A stretch of DNA of 64,000 bases, from contig NZ_JACHGP010000027.1 of the NCBI RefSeq assembly GCF_014202335.1, positions 33,705 through 97,704 on the forward strand, written 5' to 3'. A model generated the notes under the pieces. That model did not search any database, was not told where the DNA came from, and saw only the letters and a list, made by a program, of their open reading frames with translations. The translations under genes and the position numbers were made by a program. This DNA is from Mycobacterium sp. AZCC_0083. GTDB lineage: Bacteria > Actinomycetota > Actinomycetes > Mycobacteriales > Mycobacteriaceae. Below, in pieces: positions 34,810 to 44,387 of this stretch (positions are counted from its first letter, which is position 1; every line of letters begins with the position of its first letter).

Positions 34810-36948
34810 TCACACGCCGATATTCCCGCCGTCCCGCCACACCGCGACGACTGACGGCCGCGCGGTGCCGTTGCCACCCTCGGGCCAGCGCGACAACGGG
34901 TCGTCGATGCTGTTGTCATCGTGCTCGCCAGGGTGCTGAACGCTGACGGTGACCAGGTCGTCGGTGACGACCGGCCCGCACGTCTCTGCGCCGAGCGGGA
35001 CGGTGAGGAATTGCTTGGTCTCGCCGCGGTTGGGCCCTTCGAGCGCCACCGCGAACAGGCCGTCGTTGGAGTCCAGCGCGTTGCCGTCGGTGGAGATCCA
35101 CAGGTTGCCGTGGCTGTCGAAGGCGAGGTTGTCCGGGCAAGAGATCGGGCTGACCTTGGTCTTGTCGAAACCGGCGAAGTAGGTGTCGGCCGCGGCCGGG
35201 TCGCCGCAGACCAGCAGCAGGTCCCAGGTGAACGACGTGCCTGCGTGGTCGTCGGTGATCTCGAGGATCTGCCCGCTCTTGTTGTCGTTGCGCGGGTTGG
35301 CCGCGTCGACGGCCGCCTCGTCCGGCGCGCCCCGGTCGTCGTTGTTGGTCAGCGCCACGTAGATCTTGCCGGTCGTCGGGTTGGCCTCGAAGTCCTCGGG
35401 CCGGTCCATCTTGGTGGCGCCCGCCTTGTCGGCGGCGAAGCGGGTGAATACCGCCGCCTCCTGTGCGGTCACGCCCTGCACCAGCGATTCGGCCTGTCCG
35501 CCAGGGCCCGACCGCAGCAGCGGAATCCACGTGCCCGAGCCGCTGAAGGAGCCGGTGGACGGGAGCTTGCCCGAGCCGTCGATGTCGCCAGGCGGAATGT
35601 CGCTGGACAGCTTGGCGACGTACAGCGTGCCCTCGTCGAGGATGGACATGTTGTTGGCCATCGCCGCCGGGCTGTATCCACTCCCCGTCGCTCCGCTCGC
35701 CCCGGAGCCGGGCTGAATCTTCTTGCTGGAGACGAACTTGTACATGTAGTCGAACTTCTGGTCGTCGCCCGTGTAGGCCACCACCGTGCCGTCGGACGCG
35801 ACGTAGACGTTGGCGCCCTCGTGCTTGAGCCGCCCCATCGCGGAGTGCTTGACCGGTGTCGAGTTGGGGTCCCACGGATTGATCTCGACGACGTAGCCGA
35901 ACCGGTTGATCTCGTTGGGCGTCTTGGCGAGGTCGAAGCGGGGCTCGAAGGTCTCCCACTTGAGCTCGCTCGGCTTGGCCGCGATGCCGTAGCGCTTGTA
36001 TTGGTCGGCGACCACGGGGCCGGGTGCCGCAGAGCCCTCGGGTGAGCCGAAGTAGGTGTTGAAGTTCTCCTCACCCGAAAGAACTGTGCCCCAGGGTGTT
36101 ACACCGCCGGAACAGTTGGCGAAGGTGCCTGCTACGGTTCGACCGGTCGGGTCGGCGGCGGTCTTGACGAAGTCGGATCCTGCGGCGGGGCCGATCAGCG
36201 TGAACGGCGTGTCGGCGGTGAAGCGCCGGTTGTAGCGGCCCATGACCGGCTTCAAACCGCCCTGTGGCGCGCGTTCGACCTCGACGACACCCATGCCGAC
36301 CGCCGCGACCTCGATGTCGAACTGCTCGCGCGTCGGGGTGTCGGCGTCGTACCCGGGGAACATGAACACCGGGTCGACGTACTCGTGGTTGGTCACCAGC
36401 AGGAAGTGGTTCGGTTGCCCGTCAATCGGGAGCAGGGCGGCGAAGTCGTTGTTGAAGCCGAACTGCTGCCGCTGGGCGGCGGCCGTCTGGGCCTTCACGT
36501 CGAAGGCGGGCGCGCCGGGCAAAATCGGGTCGCCCCAACTGATTACGACACCCTGCTGGTAGCCGTCGGGGATCACGACGGCGTCCTCGATGTTCGGCGC
36601 TACGGCGGTGAACTTCATTCCTGGCGAGGGCTCGGCCGGCGGTGGCGGCGAAGTCGGCGTCGCAGCCGGTTGTTCGTCGGTCCCGCAGGCGGCCAGCGCA
36701 GAACCGGCCCCGACGGCCAGCACGGTGACGCCGGCGGCCTGCAGCATCGACCGCCGCGACACCCGCGCTGGATCATCCTCGGGTCGCTTCGCTCCTGCCC
36801 GCCGGACGATGTCGCCGAAGTATTCGTTGTCGCTGGTGTTGGGGACCGGTTTGGAGCAGGCGTCGCCGCACTTGTAGCGGCAGGTCACATGCTGTCGCGA
36901 GGACTTTCCGTTGTGGTTGACGAATAGGTTCAGCGGCACGAGCACCAT
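34810..36948 (-). CDS. phoX: PhoX-type alkaline phosphatase, Tat-exported
   Basis: 712 residues from ATG 36948 (GGAAGGA about 12 bases upstream). DUF839/PhoX family: calcium- and iron-dependent phosphatase that releases phosphate from organic esters outside the cytoplasm. Contains a twin-arginine signal (VSRRSMLQAAGVTVLAVGAGSALAACG) placed after about 65 residues, as usual in this family, with a lipobox-like LAAC. Active-site regions: FNNDFAALLP, VTNHEYVDP, GTFANCSGGVTPWGTVLSGEE, and LAFDSHGNLWISTDG. The GCGAGCGAAGCGAC repeat lies in its N-terminal codons (36782-36800, VRRAGAKRP) and another at 35684-35700. Not in the M. tuberculosis locus. Confidence 0.92.
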   Translation of the reverse strand: MVLVPLNLFVNHNGKSSRQHVTCRYKCGDACSKPVPNTSDNEYFGDIVRRAGAKRPEDDPARVSRRSMLQAAGVTVLAVGAGSALAACGTDEQPAATPTSPPPPAEPSPGMKFTAVAPNIEDAVVIPDGYQQGVVISWGDPILPGAPAFDVKAQTAAAQRQQFGFNNDFAALLPIDGQPNHFLLVTNHEYVDPVFMFPGYDADTPTREQFDIEVAAVGMGVVEVERAPQGGLKPVMGRYNRRFTADTPFTLIGPAAGSDFVKTAADPTGRTVAGTFANCSGGVTPWGTVLSGEENFNTYFGSPEGSAAPGPVVADQYKRYGIAAKPSELKWETFEPRFDLAKTPNEINRFGYVVEINPWDPNSTPVKHSAMGRLKHEGANVYVASDGTVVAYTGDDQKFDYMYKFVSSKKIQPGSGASGATGSGYSPAAMANNMSILDEGTLYVAKLSSDIPPGDIDGSGKLPSTGSFSGSGTWIPLLRSGPGGQAESLVQGVTAQEAAVFTRFAADKAGATKMDRPEDFEANPTTGKIYVALTNNDDRGAPDEAAVDAANPRNDNKSGQILEITDDHAGTSFTWDLLLVCGDPAAADTYFAGFDKTKVSPISCPDNLAFDSHGNLWISTDGNALDSNDGLFAVALEGPNRGETKQFLTVPLGAETCGPVVTDDLVTVSVQHPGEHDDNSIDDPLSRWPEGGNGTARPSVVAVWRDGGNIGV

Positions 36949-37065
36949 GGCGTGGGGGTTCCTTCCGACAGTCACCGGCCGAGCTGGGGCCGATCGTCGG
37001 AAACTTACGGGTTCCTGTTGAGCAGCTGTGAAGCGGAAGGTGAACGGAAGGAAACGCAGCAGGCG

Positions 37066-37749
37066 CTATGTCTTCGACGCGTATTTCTCGAGTACGTCGG
37101 CGAGTTGTCCGGGATGGCTCAATGCCGCGCAGTGACCGCCGTCGATCTCGTCGGGGGTGACGCCCAAGCGTTCCGTCGCCAGCCTGCGGAGGAAGTCGGG
37201 TGGAAAGAAGCGGTCGTCGCGGCACACCACGAACTTCGTCGGGACGGCTGGCCACGCGTCGAGCGGCCACGGCGCGGCCATCCAGGTGTCGGACTGCCTG
37301 CGCTCCTTGCCCATCGCCTGCTCGGCCAGCTTGCGAGGAACACCGTTGTAGAACGTGACGAAGGGATCGTCCTTCTGATCTGCGTAGCCCTCTTGCTGGG
37401 CGTGCGCGTCGGACGCCGCGGAGTAGCCCGCATTCCCCCACCAGTCGTTCGGCGGTTCCCCTGGGGCCGGGATCATTCCGGCCACCAGAACGAGAGCATC
37501 GGCGCCGACCCGATCGGCAACCAGGGGCGCGGTGAAACCGCCAAGCGAGTGGCCGACGACGACGAGGTCGGTGCGATCGCCGATCGCCTCGCGCACCGTG
37601 TCGACGTACTCGTCGAGACCGGCAGCGTCGTCATCGCATGGCAGGTCAGGAGCGACCGTGTCGTGTCCCCGCGCGCGCAGCTCGGCTTCGAGCAGATGCC
37701 AGTACCAGCCGACGTCGGCGGCGCCGTGGATCAGGACGAAGGTTGCCAC
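37066..37749 (-). CDS. Alpha/beta hydrolase, EstC/salicylate-esterase-like
   Basis: 227 residues, AB hydrolase_6 type: oxyanion region LIHGAADVGWYW, nucleophile elbow GHSLGG, acid in CRDDRFFPPDF and catalytic His in GGHCAALSHPGQLADVL. Substrate unknown. GTG start shares a base with the stop of the Rv0045c-like gene upstream (TAGTG), so both hydrolases are translated together. Confidence 0.85.
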   Translation of the reverse strand: MATFVLIHGAADVGWYWHLLEAELRARGHDTVAPDLPCDDDAAGLDEYVDTVREAIGDRTDLVVVGHSLGGFTAPLVADRVGADALVLVAGMIPAPGEPPNDWWGNAGYSAASDAHAQQEGYADQKDDPFVTFYNGVPRKLAEQAMGKERRQSDTWMAAPWPLDAWPAVPTKFVVCRDDRFFPPDFLRRLATERLGVTPDEIDGGHCAALSHPGQLADVLEKYASKT

Positions 37750-38642
37750 TAGCCAGCGAGCACGTCGCGCAGGATGTCGACGAGTGCCCGGGGCTGATCG
37801 CCCTGCACGGAGTGACCGGCGTCGGCGACGATGTGGGTGCGCTGAAATCCCGGTGCGCCCTTGGCGAATGCTGCCGCGTCCTCATCGTTGACGAAGTACG
37901 AATTGGCGCCGCGCACCAGCGTGGTCGGCATGGTGATCGATGGGACGTCGTCCCACAATCCGTCGAAACCGTCACCCTTGCGGAACGAGTCGTACCGCCA
38001 TGTCCACGTGCCGTCGTCGAGCTGCTTGGAGTTGTGGAAGACGCCGCGGCGCAACGAGTTCCGGTCACGGTGCGGCGCGGCGGCCACCGTCACCTCGAGC
38101 ATGGCCTCGAACGAGGGGAAGGTGCGCTCACCTTGTACCAGTGCGACGGCGCCAAGTTGGGCCTTGGTCAGCTCCTCGACGCGCTCTGGGGCCGACGGGG
38201 TGACGTCAACGAGCACCAGGGCAGGCACTAGGGCGGGTTCGGCGACGGCGATGCGCAGTGCGGTCAGCCCGCCGAGCGACATCCCGACCACCAGGCGCGA
38301 GCTGGGTGCCAGTTCGCGCAGCACCGGCCGCAGCGTCTCGGCGTTGAGCTTCGGGCCGTAGTCGCCGTCCTCGCGCCACGCGGAGCGGCCGTGCCCTGGC
38401 AGGTCGACCGCGAGCGCGGGCACGCCGAGTCCGAGGATGACGGTGTCCCAGGTGTGGGCGTTCTGCCCGCCACCGTGCAGGAATATCACCTGCGGGGACT
38501 CGGTGCCCCACTTCAGCGCGCTGATGTCGCCGGAGTCGATGCGCTCGACGGGCGGCAGCGGGCCGGTATGCCCGATCTGTTCGGCGTTCTCGGGCAGCAG
38601 GGCGAACTCGCCGAGGCCCACCAATTCGTCGTCATTGACCAC
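37749..38642 (-). CDS. Alpha/beta hydrolase, Rv0045c-like esterase
   Basis: 297 residues from GTG 38642; matches Rv0045c in length and in VIFLHGGGQNAHTWDTVI, DLPGHGRSAWREDGDYGPKLNAETL, nucleophile GMSLGG and the C-terminal His in VADAGHSVQGDQPRALVDI. Rv0045c is an esterase of unknown natural substrate. Upstream frame to 38711 is cysteine-rich and unlikely to be translated. Next to ino1, as in M. tuberculosis. Confidence 0.9.
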   Translation of the reverse strand: MVNDDELVGLGEFALLPENAEQIGHTGPLPPVERIDSGDISALKWGTESPQVIFLHGGGQNAHTWDTVILGLGVPALAVDLPGHGRSAWREDGDYGPKLNAETLRPVLRELAPSSRLVVGMSLGGLTALRIAVAEPALVPALVLVDVTPSAPERVEELTKAQLGAVALVQGERTFPSFEAMLEVTVAAAPHRDRNSLRRGVFHNSKQLDDGTWTWRYDSFRKGDGFDGLWDDVPSITMPTTLVRGANSYFVNDEDAAAFAKGAPGFQRTHIVADAGHSVQGDQPRALVDILRDVLAG

Positions 38643-38723
38643 GGATCGGACCTTACCCACTGCGATTTGCGCACACGCAGTCGCGCTCACACCGCAACCA
38701 CATGTGCACAAACCGCAGGAAGG

Positions 38724-39806
38724 CTAGCCCTCGATGAAGGTTTCGAGCTCCGCGCGCGCGATGTCGTCGGCCATCTGCTTGGGCGGGCTCTTCATCAGGT
38801 AGGCCGATGCGGCGACGACCGGGCCGCCGATTCCACGATCGAGTGCGATCTTCGCGGCACGGACCGCGTCGATGATGACGCCGGCCGAGTTCGGCGAATC
38901 CCACACCTCGAGCTTGTACTCCAGGTTCAATGGCACGTCGCCGAAGGCGCGGCCCTCGAGGCGGACGTAGGCCCACTTGCGGTCGTCGAGCCAGCCGACG
39001 TGATCGGACGGGCCGATGTGCACGTCCTTGGTGTTGAACTCGCGCTGCAGGTTCGACGTGACGGCCTGGGTCTTGGAGATCTTCTTCGACTCCAGCCGCG
39101 AACGCTCGAGCATGTTGAGGAAGTCCATGTTGCCGCCGACGTTGAGCTGCATCGTGCGGTCGAGCTGCACGCCGCGGTCCTCGAAGAGCTTGGCCATCAC
39201 GCGGTGGGTGATGGTGGCGCCGACCTGGCTCTTGATGTCGTCGCCGACGATCGGGATGCCTGCGTCTTCGAACTTCTTGGCCCACACCGGGTCCGAGGCG
39301 ATGAACACGGGCAGCGCGTTGACGAACGCTACGCCGGCGTCGATGGCGCACTGGGCGTAGAACTTGTCGGCCTCTTCCGAACCCACCGGGAGGTAGGACA
39401 CCATCACGTCGACCTTGGCGTCCTTGAGCGCCTTGACGACGTCGACGGCCTCGGTGTCGGAGATCTCGATGGTCTCGGAGTAGTACTTGCCGATCCCGTC
39501 GAGGGTCGGGCCGCGTTGCACCGTGATGTTGGTCGGCGGTACGTCGGCGATCTTGATGGTGTTGTTCTCCGAGGCGAAGATGGCCTCCGACAGATCGAAG
39601 CCGACCTTCTTGGCGTCCACGTCGAACGCGGCGACGAACTTCACGTCGCGGACGTGGTACTGGCCGAGCTTGACGTGCATCAGGCCGGGAACGGTGACGT
39701 TCTCGTCGGCGTCCTTGTAGTACTGCACACCCTGAACCAGGGAGGACGCGCAGTTGCCGACGCCAACGATGGCGACCCGGACTTCATTCGACGGGGCCTC
39801 GGACAT
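38724..39806 (-). CDS. ino1: Inositol-1-phosphate synthase
   Basis: 360 residues. NAD-dependent conversion of glucose 6-phosphate to inositol 1-phosphate, feeding phosphatidylinositol, PIMs, lipoarabinomannan and mycothiol. N-terminal Rossmann motif VAIVGVGNCASSLVQGVQYY; conserved SYLPVGSEEADKFYAQCA, and the catalytic stretch GDDIKSQVGATITHRVM and NVGGNMDFLNM. Strong GAGAAGGAG ribosome site. PadR regulator gene lies 45 bases upstream on the same strand (Rv0046c-Rv0047c order). Confidence 0.97.
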   Translation of the reverse strand: MSEAPSNEVRVAIVGVGNCASSLVQGVQYYKDADENVTVPGLMHVKLGQYHVRDVKFVAAFDVDAKKVGFDLSEAIFASENNTIKIADVPPTNITVQRGPTLDGIGKYYSETIEISDTEAVDVVKALKDAKVDVMVSYLPVGSEEADKFYAQCAIDAGVAFVNALPVFIASDPVWAKKFEDAGIPIVGDDIKSQVGATITHRVMAKLFEDRGVQLDRTMQLNVGGNMDFLNMLERSRLESKKISKTQAVTSNLQREFNTKDVHIGPSDHVGWLDDRKWAYVRLEGRAFGDVPLNLEYKLEVWDSPNSAGVIIDAVRAAKIALDRGIGGPVVAASAYLMKSPPKQMADDIARAELETFIEG

Positions 39807-39851
39807 GGGCCGTTCTCCTTCTCTACTACTGAACTGGTGAGCTGTGTTTTG

Positions 39852-40400
39852 TCAGGGCTGCTGTTCGGCGCTTCTCTGCGCCACGCGTTCAGCCGCGATC
39901 AGATCGTTGAGCCAGCTGACTTCACGTTCACTGGACTCCAACCCGAGCTGGTGTAGCTGGCGGGTGTAGCGGTCGAGCGAGTTGGTGGCGCGCGCAATGG
40001 CTTCACGCAGGCCTTCGCGGCGTTCCTCCACCTGACGGCGGCGGCCTTCGAGGATCCGCATCCTGGCCTCGGCCGGGGTCCGGTTGAAGAAGGCCAGGTG
40101 AACGCCGAAACCGTCGTCGGTGTAGTTCTGCGGTCCGGTATCGGCGACGAGCTCGGTGAACCTTGCCTTGCCGGTGTCGGTGAGTTGATAGACGCGGCGC
40201 GCACGCCGCACCTTGACCGCCCCGACGGGGGCCGAGTCCTCGACGATGAGCCCGTCGGCCTGCATCCGGCGCAGCGCCGGGTACAGCGAACCGTACGAGA
40301 ACGCCCGGAAGGCTCCGAGCAGGCCGGTCAATCTCTTCCGCAGCTCATAACCGTGCATCGGCGATTCGAGCAGAAGTCCCAGGACGGCAAGTTCCAGCAA
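39852..40400 (-). CDS. PadR-family transcriptional regulator
   Basis: 182 residues. PadR winged helix (MLELAVLGLLLESPMHGYELRKRL; AFRAFSYGSLYPALRRMQADGLIVE) with a C-terminal coiled Vir_C-like dimerisation domain (about 95-180). The TTG at 40400, 8 bases after GGGGAGG, is preferred; the GTG at 40409 overlaps that ribosome site. Upstream of ino1 on the same strand, so it may regulate ino1 or be co-transcribed with it. A TGTA-N21-TACA imperfect palindrome lies upstream at 40463-40491. Confidence 0.88.
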   Translation of the reverse strand: MLELAVLGLLLESPMHGYELRKRLTGLLGAFRAFSYGSLYPALRRMQADGLIVEDSAPVGAVKVRRARRVYQLTDTGKARFTELVADTGPQNYTDDGFGVHLAFFNRTPAEARMRILEGRRRQVEERREGLREAIARATNSLDRYTRQLHQLGLESSEREVSWLNDLIAAERVAQRSAEQQP

Positions 40401-40525
40401 TCGAATCACCTCCCCGGAAAGACGTAGCTCGGTCGCTACGACGGTTCAACACGTTGGACGATTGTATCGCGCCGATATATACGACGCTACATCAGCCCGC
40501 ACGGACTGGGGATGAGGCAGGGCTA

Positions 40526-41395
40526 CTACGGGCTGGGATAGCTCATGCGTTTGATCGAGCCGTCGCCGTTCAACTCGATGTATCCGCTGTTCCCGAACTT
40601 CGGCGACACGTAGATCGAGATCTCGATGCTGCCGGGCGGGGCCGTCATATCGCTATTCGACTTGATGTCGATGTAGGTGGTCTCGACCTCGGCGGGGTTG
40701 ATGCCCAGCATCTGGGGCGCACCCCTGACGAGGCCGACCAGGTTCGGGATGTCGAACTGCGAGAGGTCGACCACCTTGGCGTCCGAACTCGTGCTGGTGT
40801 CCGAAGGATCGTCCCAACCACCGCGGTAGGAGTAGCGAAGAGTCCGCCTCGGCTCGGTGGGATCCGTCCGCTCCAGGGACGCGTAATCCGCGTAGATGGT
40901 GAGGTCGTACCCGGTGGTGTCGCCGAACTTCGCCTTCATCTGCTCGAACAATCCGGTCAGGCCGCCCAACGAATGCAACTGCCGCGGCGGGGTCAGCACC
41001 TTGGCGGGGATGCCGTCGGACTTCGCACCGGGGTCGGAGGTGAAGTTCAGCGGCGACGGGGTGTTGCCGTACAGCCCCCAGCCGATCGCGATGCCGAGCA
41101 CCACCAACACGCCGGCCACCGCGGCCCGCATGCCCCAACCGGCGCCGGTGCCGCTGGACTTGAACGGCGACGGCTTCTTCAGGTTGGGCAGCTGAACCGG
41201 CGCATTCGCGTTCTGCAGGTCTCCGACGAGTGACTGAAGGTCGCCGAGGGTCGCGGCGGTCGTCGCCAACGCCACCCGCGTGCGGTGCTCGTCGAGGGAC
41301 AGCTGCCCGTCGCCGAGCGCGCTGTCCAGAATCTGGCACGTGTTGTTGCGGTCGGTGTCCTTCGCCCGCGTTCCCGTTGTCTGCCGTGTCGCCAC
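40526..41395 (-). CDS. DUF1707-type membrane protein, Rv0048c-like
   Basis: 289 residues. N-terminal SHOCT/DUF1707-like module (ILDSALGDGQLSLDEHRTRVALATTAATLGDLQSLVGDLQ), one membrane helix (AAVAGVLVVLGIAIGWGLYG, about 92-111) and an extracytoplasmic C-terminal domain. Role unknown; conserved between the ino1-padR pair and ponA1. GTG start at 41395. Confidence 0.83.
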   Translation of the reverse strand: MATRQTTGTRAKDTDRNNTCQILDSALGDGQLSLDEHRTRVALATTAATLGDLQSLVGDLQNANAPVQLPNLKKPSPFKSSGTGAGWGMRAAVAGVLVVLGIAIGWGLYGNTPSPLNFTSDPGAKSDGIPAKVLTPPRQLHSLGGLTGLFEQMKAKFGDTTGYDLTIYADYASLERTDPTEPRRTLRYSYRGGWDDPSDTSTSSDAKVVDLSQFDIPNLVGLVRGAPQMLGINPAEVETTYIDIKSNSDMTAPPGSIEISIYVSPKFGNSGYIELNGDGSIKRMSYPSP

Positions 41396-41506
41396 GGACA
41401 GATCGTAGGAGTTGGCATGCCATCACCGCAGACCAGATAACAATCCGGCGCCAGGGTCACTGGAGTCGCGCCGCCCGGCCTGAGGGGCCGACGTACTCTG
41501 GTCAAC

Positions 41507-41929
41507 GTGGGATTGCAGCGACAGGTGGTGGATTACGCGCTCAAACGGCGATCCCTGCTGGCCGAGGTGTACTCGGGACGCACGGGCGTCACCGAGGTTT
41601 GTGACGCCAATCCCTACCTCCTTCGCGCCGCGAAGTTTCACGGCAAACCCAGCCCGACGATGTGCCCGATCTGCCGCAAAGAACAGCTCACGCTGGTGCA
41701 GTGGGTGTTCGGCGACCACCTGGGCGCCGTCTCCGGCTCAGCCCGTAGCACCGAGGAGTTGGTAATGCTCGCGGCCCGCTTCGACGAGTTCGCGGTGTAC
41801 GTGGTGGAGGTGTGCCGAACCTGCAGCTGGAATCACTTGGTCAAGTCATACGTGCTCGGCGCACCTCGTCCTCCAAAGGCACGCGGCACACGGACGGCGC
41901 GATCCGGCGCGCGTACGGCCAGTGAATAG
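41507..41929 (+). CDS. DUF5318-type zinc-ribbon-like protein, Rv0049-like
   Basis: 140 residues with two CxxC pairs (MCPICRKEQ and VCRTCSWNH) that could form a zinc ribbon. GTG start. The last 8 bases overlap the ponA1 start, so it heads the ponA1 transcript. Function unknown; conserved upstream of ponA1 in mycobacteria. Confidence 0.82.
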   Translation: MGLQRQVVDYALKRRSLLAEVYSGRTGVTEVCDANPYLLRAAKFHGKPSPTMCPICRKEQLTLVQWVFGDHLGAVSGSARSTEELVMLAARFDEFAVYVVEVCRTCSWNHLVKSYVLGAPRPPKARGTRTARSGARTASE

Positions 41930-44387
41930 CGAAGGGCGCCACAGCAGGTCAGCCGACGACGTCCGAAACGGGCCGGTGGCTGACGGTGTGAGCGACGGCA
42001 CAGACGCAGGCGCACACTCGGCCCCGCCGCCCCGGCTCCCGCCCCGTCCGCCGGGCGCACCCGACGATCGCCGCACGATGGTGCTGCCGCCGGTGCCGCC
42101 CGTAGGTGATCCCCGGTTGCGCAGTCAGGTCGACGTCGTCAAGGCGGTTCTGGACGGTAAGCCGCCACCGAAACAGCCGCCGTTCGGCCCGCCGCCCGGC
42201 GGTGGACCTCCCCGGGGTGGGCCGCCGAACGGGGCGCCGAGTGGACCGCCGGAGCCACGCTCCGCCGGTTTCAAGGTCAACTGGAAGTGGGTGCGCCGCA
42301 CCCTGTACATCGGTGTGGCCGCCATGCTGGTGCTGCCCATCGTGACCTTCGCGATGGCATACCTGATCGTCGACGTGCCCAAGCCGGGTGACATCCGCAC
42401 CGCCCAGGTCTCGACGATCCTGGCCAGCGACGGCAGCGAGCTCGCGAAGATCGTTCCGCCGGAAGGCAACCGGGTCGACGTCAACATCGACCAGATACCC
42501 GTGCACGTGCGGGACGCCGTGATGGCCGCAGAGGATCGCGACTTCTATACCAACCCCGGCTTCTCCTTCTCCGGGTTCGCCCGCGCGTTCAAGAACAACA
42601 TCTTCGGCGGCGACCTGCAGGGCGGGTCGACGATCACCCAGCAGTACGTCAAGAACGCATTGGTCGGCGACGCGCGGTCGGGTGTTGGCGGGCTGGTCCG
42701 CAAGGCCAAGGAGCTCGTCATCTCGACGAAGATGTCGCGCGAGTGGTCCAAGGACGCGGTGCTGCAGTCCTACCTGAACATCATCTACTTCGGCCGCGGG
42801 TCGTACGGCATCTCCGCGGCGGCGAAGGCCTACTTCGACAAGCCGGTCGAACAGCTCACCGTCGCCGACGGCGCACTGCTCGCCGCGCTGATCCAGAGGC
42901 CGTCGACGCTGGACCCGGCCGTCGATCCCGAGGGTGCGGCCGAGCGGTGGAACTGGGTGCTCGACGGCATGGTCACCATGGGCGCGCTCTCGCCGTCCGA
43001 CCGTGCAGCGCAGGTCTTCCCGCCGACGGTGTCGGCCGACGCCGCCCGCGCGGCCAACCAGACCACAGGCCCCAACGGGCTGATCGAGCGGCAGGTCACC
43101 AAGGAACTCCTCGAACTGTTCAACATCGACGAGCAGACACTGAACACCGAGGGATTGCAGGTCACCACGACCATCGATCCCAAGGCGCAGAAGGCCGCCG
43201 AGGAGGCCGTGACCGGGAACCTCGACGGTCAGGAACCCGACATGCGGTCCGCGGCGGTCTCGATCGACCCGCACACGGGCGGGGTGAAGGCCTACTACGG
43301 CGGGACCGACGCCAACGGCTTCGACTTCGCGCAGGCTGGGCTGCCGACCGGATCGTCGTTCAAGGTGTTCGCGTTGGTGGCGGCGCTCCAGCAGGGCATC
43401 GGCTTGGGTTACCAGATCGATAGCTCGCCGGTGACCGTCAACGGGATCAAGATCACCAATGTCGAGGGCGAAGGCTGCGGCACCTGCAACATCGCCGAGG
43501 CGCTGAAACAGTCGCTGAACACCAGCTACTACCGGCTGATGCTGAAACTGAAGAACGGCCCGCAGGACGTGGCCGACGCCGCGCACGCGGCAGGCATCGC
43601 CGAGAGCTTCCCCGGCGTGGACCACACGCTGTCCGAGGACGGCAAGGGCGGTCCGCCGAACAACGGAATCGTGTTGGGGCAGTACCAGACACGCGTACTC
43701 GACATGGCCTCGGCGTACGCCACGCTTGCCGCGTCCGGGGTGTACCACAAGCCGCACTTCGTGCAGAAGGTGGTGAACGCCGACGGCGAGGTGCTCTTCG
43801 ACGCCTCCCAGCAGGACAACTCCGGTGAGCAGAAGATCGACAAGGCGGTGGCCGACAACGTCACCGCCGCCATGCAGCCCATCGCCGGCTGGTCGCGCGG
43901 ACACAACCTCTCCGGCGGGCGGGCGTCGGCGGCCAAGACCGGCACCAACCAGCTCGGTGACACCGACGCCAACCGCGACGCCTGGATGGTCGGCTACACG
44001 CCGTCGCTTGCGACCGCGGTGTGGGTGGGCACCACCGAGGGCACCAAGCCGTTGGTGACGTCATCCGGCGGCCCGGTCTACGGGTCGGGCATACCGTCCG
44101 ACATCTGGAAGGCCACGATGGACGGTGCGCTGAAGGGCACCGACAACGAGACGTTCCCCAAGCCGACCGAGATCGGTGGCTACGCGGGCCCGCCGGTGGC
44201 TGCTCCTCCGCCGCCACCCCCGCCGCCGCCGTCGGAGATGGTGATCCAGCCGACGCTGGAGATCGCGCCGGGCATCACGATCCCATGGGGTCCACCGACC
44301 ACGATCCCGGCGGGGCCGCCACCGCCGCCGCCCGGTGACCCGAACGCACTGACCCCGACCGCGACTGCGCCGCCTCCGCCGCCGTGA
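41922..44387 (+). CDS. ponA1: Bifunctional class A penicillin-binding protein PonA1
   Basis: 821 residues. Polymerises lipid II and crosslinks peptidoglycan at the poles. Order: long proline-rich cytosolic tail (1-125), membrane helix (127-150), glycosyltransferase GT51 domain with catalytic Glu204 in EDRDFY and GGSTITQQYVKN, then transpeptidase domain with TGSSFK, SLNTS and AAKTGTN, and a proline-rich C-terminal tail (PPPPPPPPPP) as in other mycobacterial PonA1. GTG start overlapping the upstream gene; in M. tuberculosis the cytosolic tail is phosphorylated. The downstream gene starts within its stop codon. Confidence 0.96.
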   Translation: MNSEGRHSRSADDVRNGPVADGVSDGTDAGAHSAPPPRLPPRPPGAPDDRRTMVLPPVPPVGDPRLRSQVDVVKAVLDGKPPPKQPPFGPPPGGGPPRGGPPNGAPSGPPEPRSAGFKVNWKWVRRTLYIGVAAMLVLPIVTFAMAYLIVDVPKPGDIRTAQVSTILASDGSELAKIVPPEGNRVDVNIDQIPVHVRDAVMAAEDRDFYTNPGFSFSGFARAFKNNIFGGDLQGGSTITQQYVKNALVGDARSGVGGLVRKAKELVISTKMSREWSKDAVLQSYLNIIYFGRGSYGISAAAKAYFDKPVEQLTVADGALLAALIQRPSTLDPAVDPEGAAERWNWVLDGMVTMGALSPSDRAAQVFPPTVSADAARAANQTTGPNGLIERQVTKELLELFNIDEQTLNTEGLQVTTTIDPKAQKAAEEAVTGNLDGQEPDMRSAAVSIDPHTGGVKAYYGGTDANGFDFAQAGLPTGSSFKVFALVAALQQGIGLGYQIDSSPVTVNGIKITNVEGEGCGTCNIAEALKQSLNTSYYRLMLKLKNGPQDVADAAHAAGIAESFPGVDHTLSEDGKGGPPNNGIVLGQYQTRVLDMASAYATLAASGVYHKPHFVQKVVNADGEVLFDASQQDNSGEQKIDKAVADNVTAAMQPIAGWSRGHNLSGGRASAAKTGTNQLGDTDANRDAWMVGYTPSLATAVWVGTTEGTKPLVTSSGGPVYGSGIPSDIWKATMDGALKGTDNETFPKPTEIGGYAGPPVAAPPPPPPPPPSEMVIQPTLEIAPGITIPWGPPTTIPAGPPPPPPGDPNALTPTATAPPPPP

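Noticed and set aside
40463..40491. TGTA-N21-TACA as PadR operator
   Set aside because: Inner bases are only partly symmetric; evidence too thin for a separate feature.
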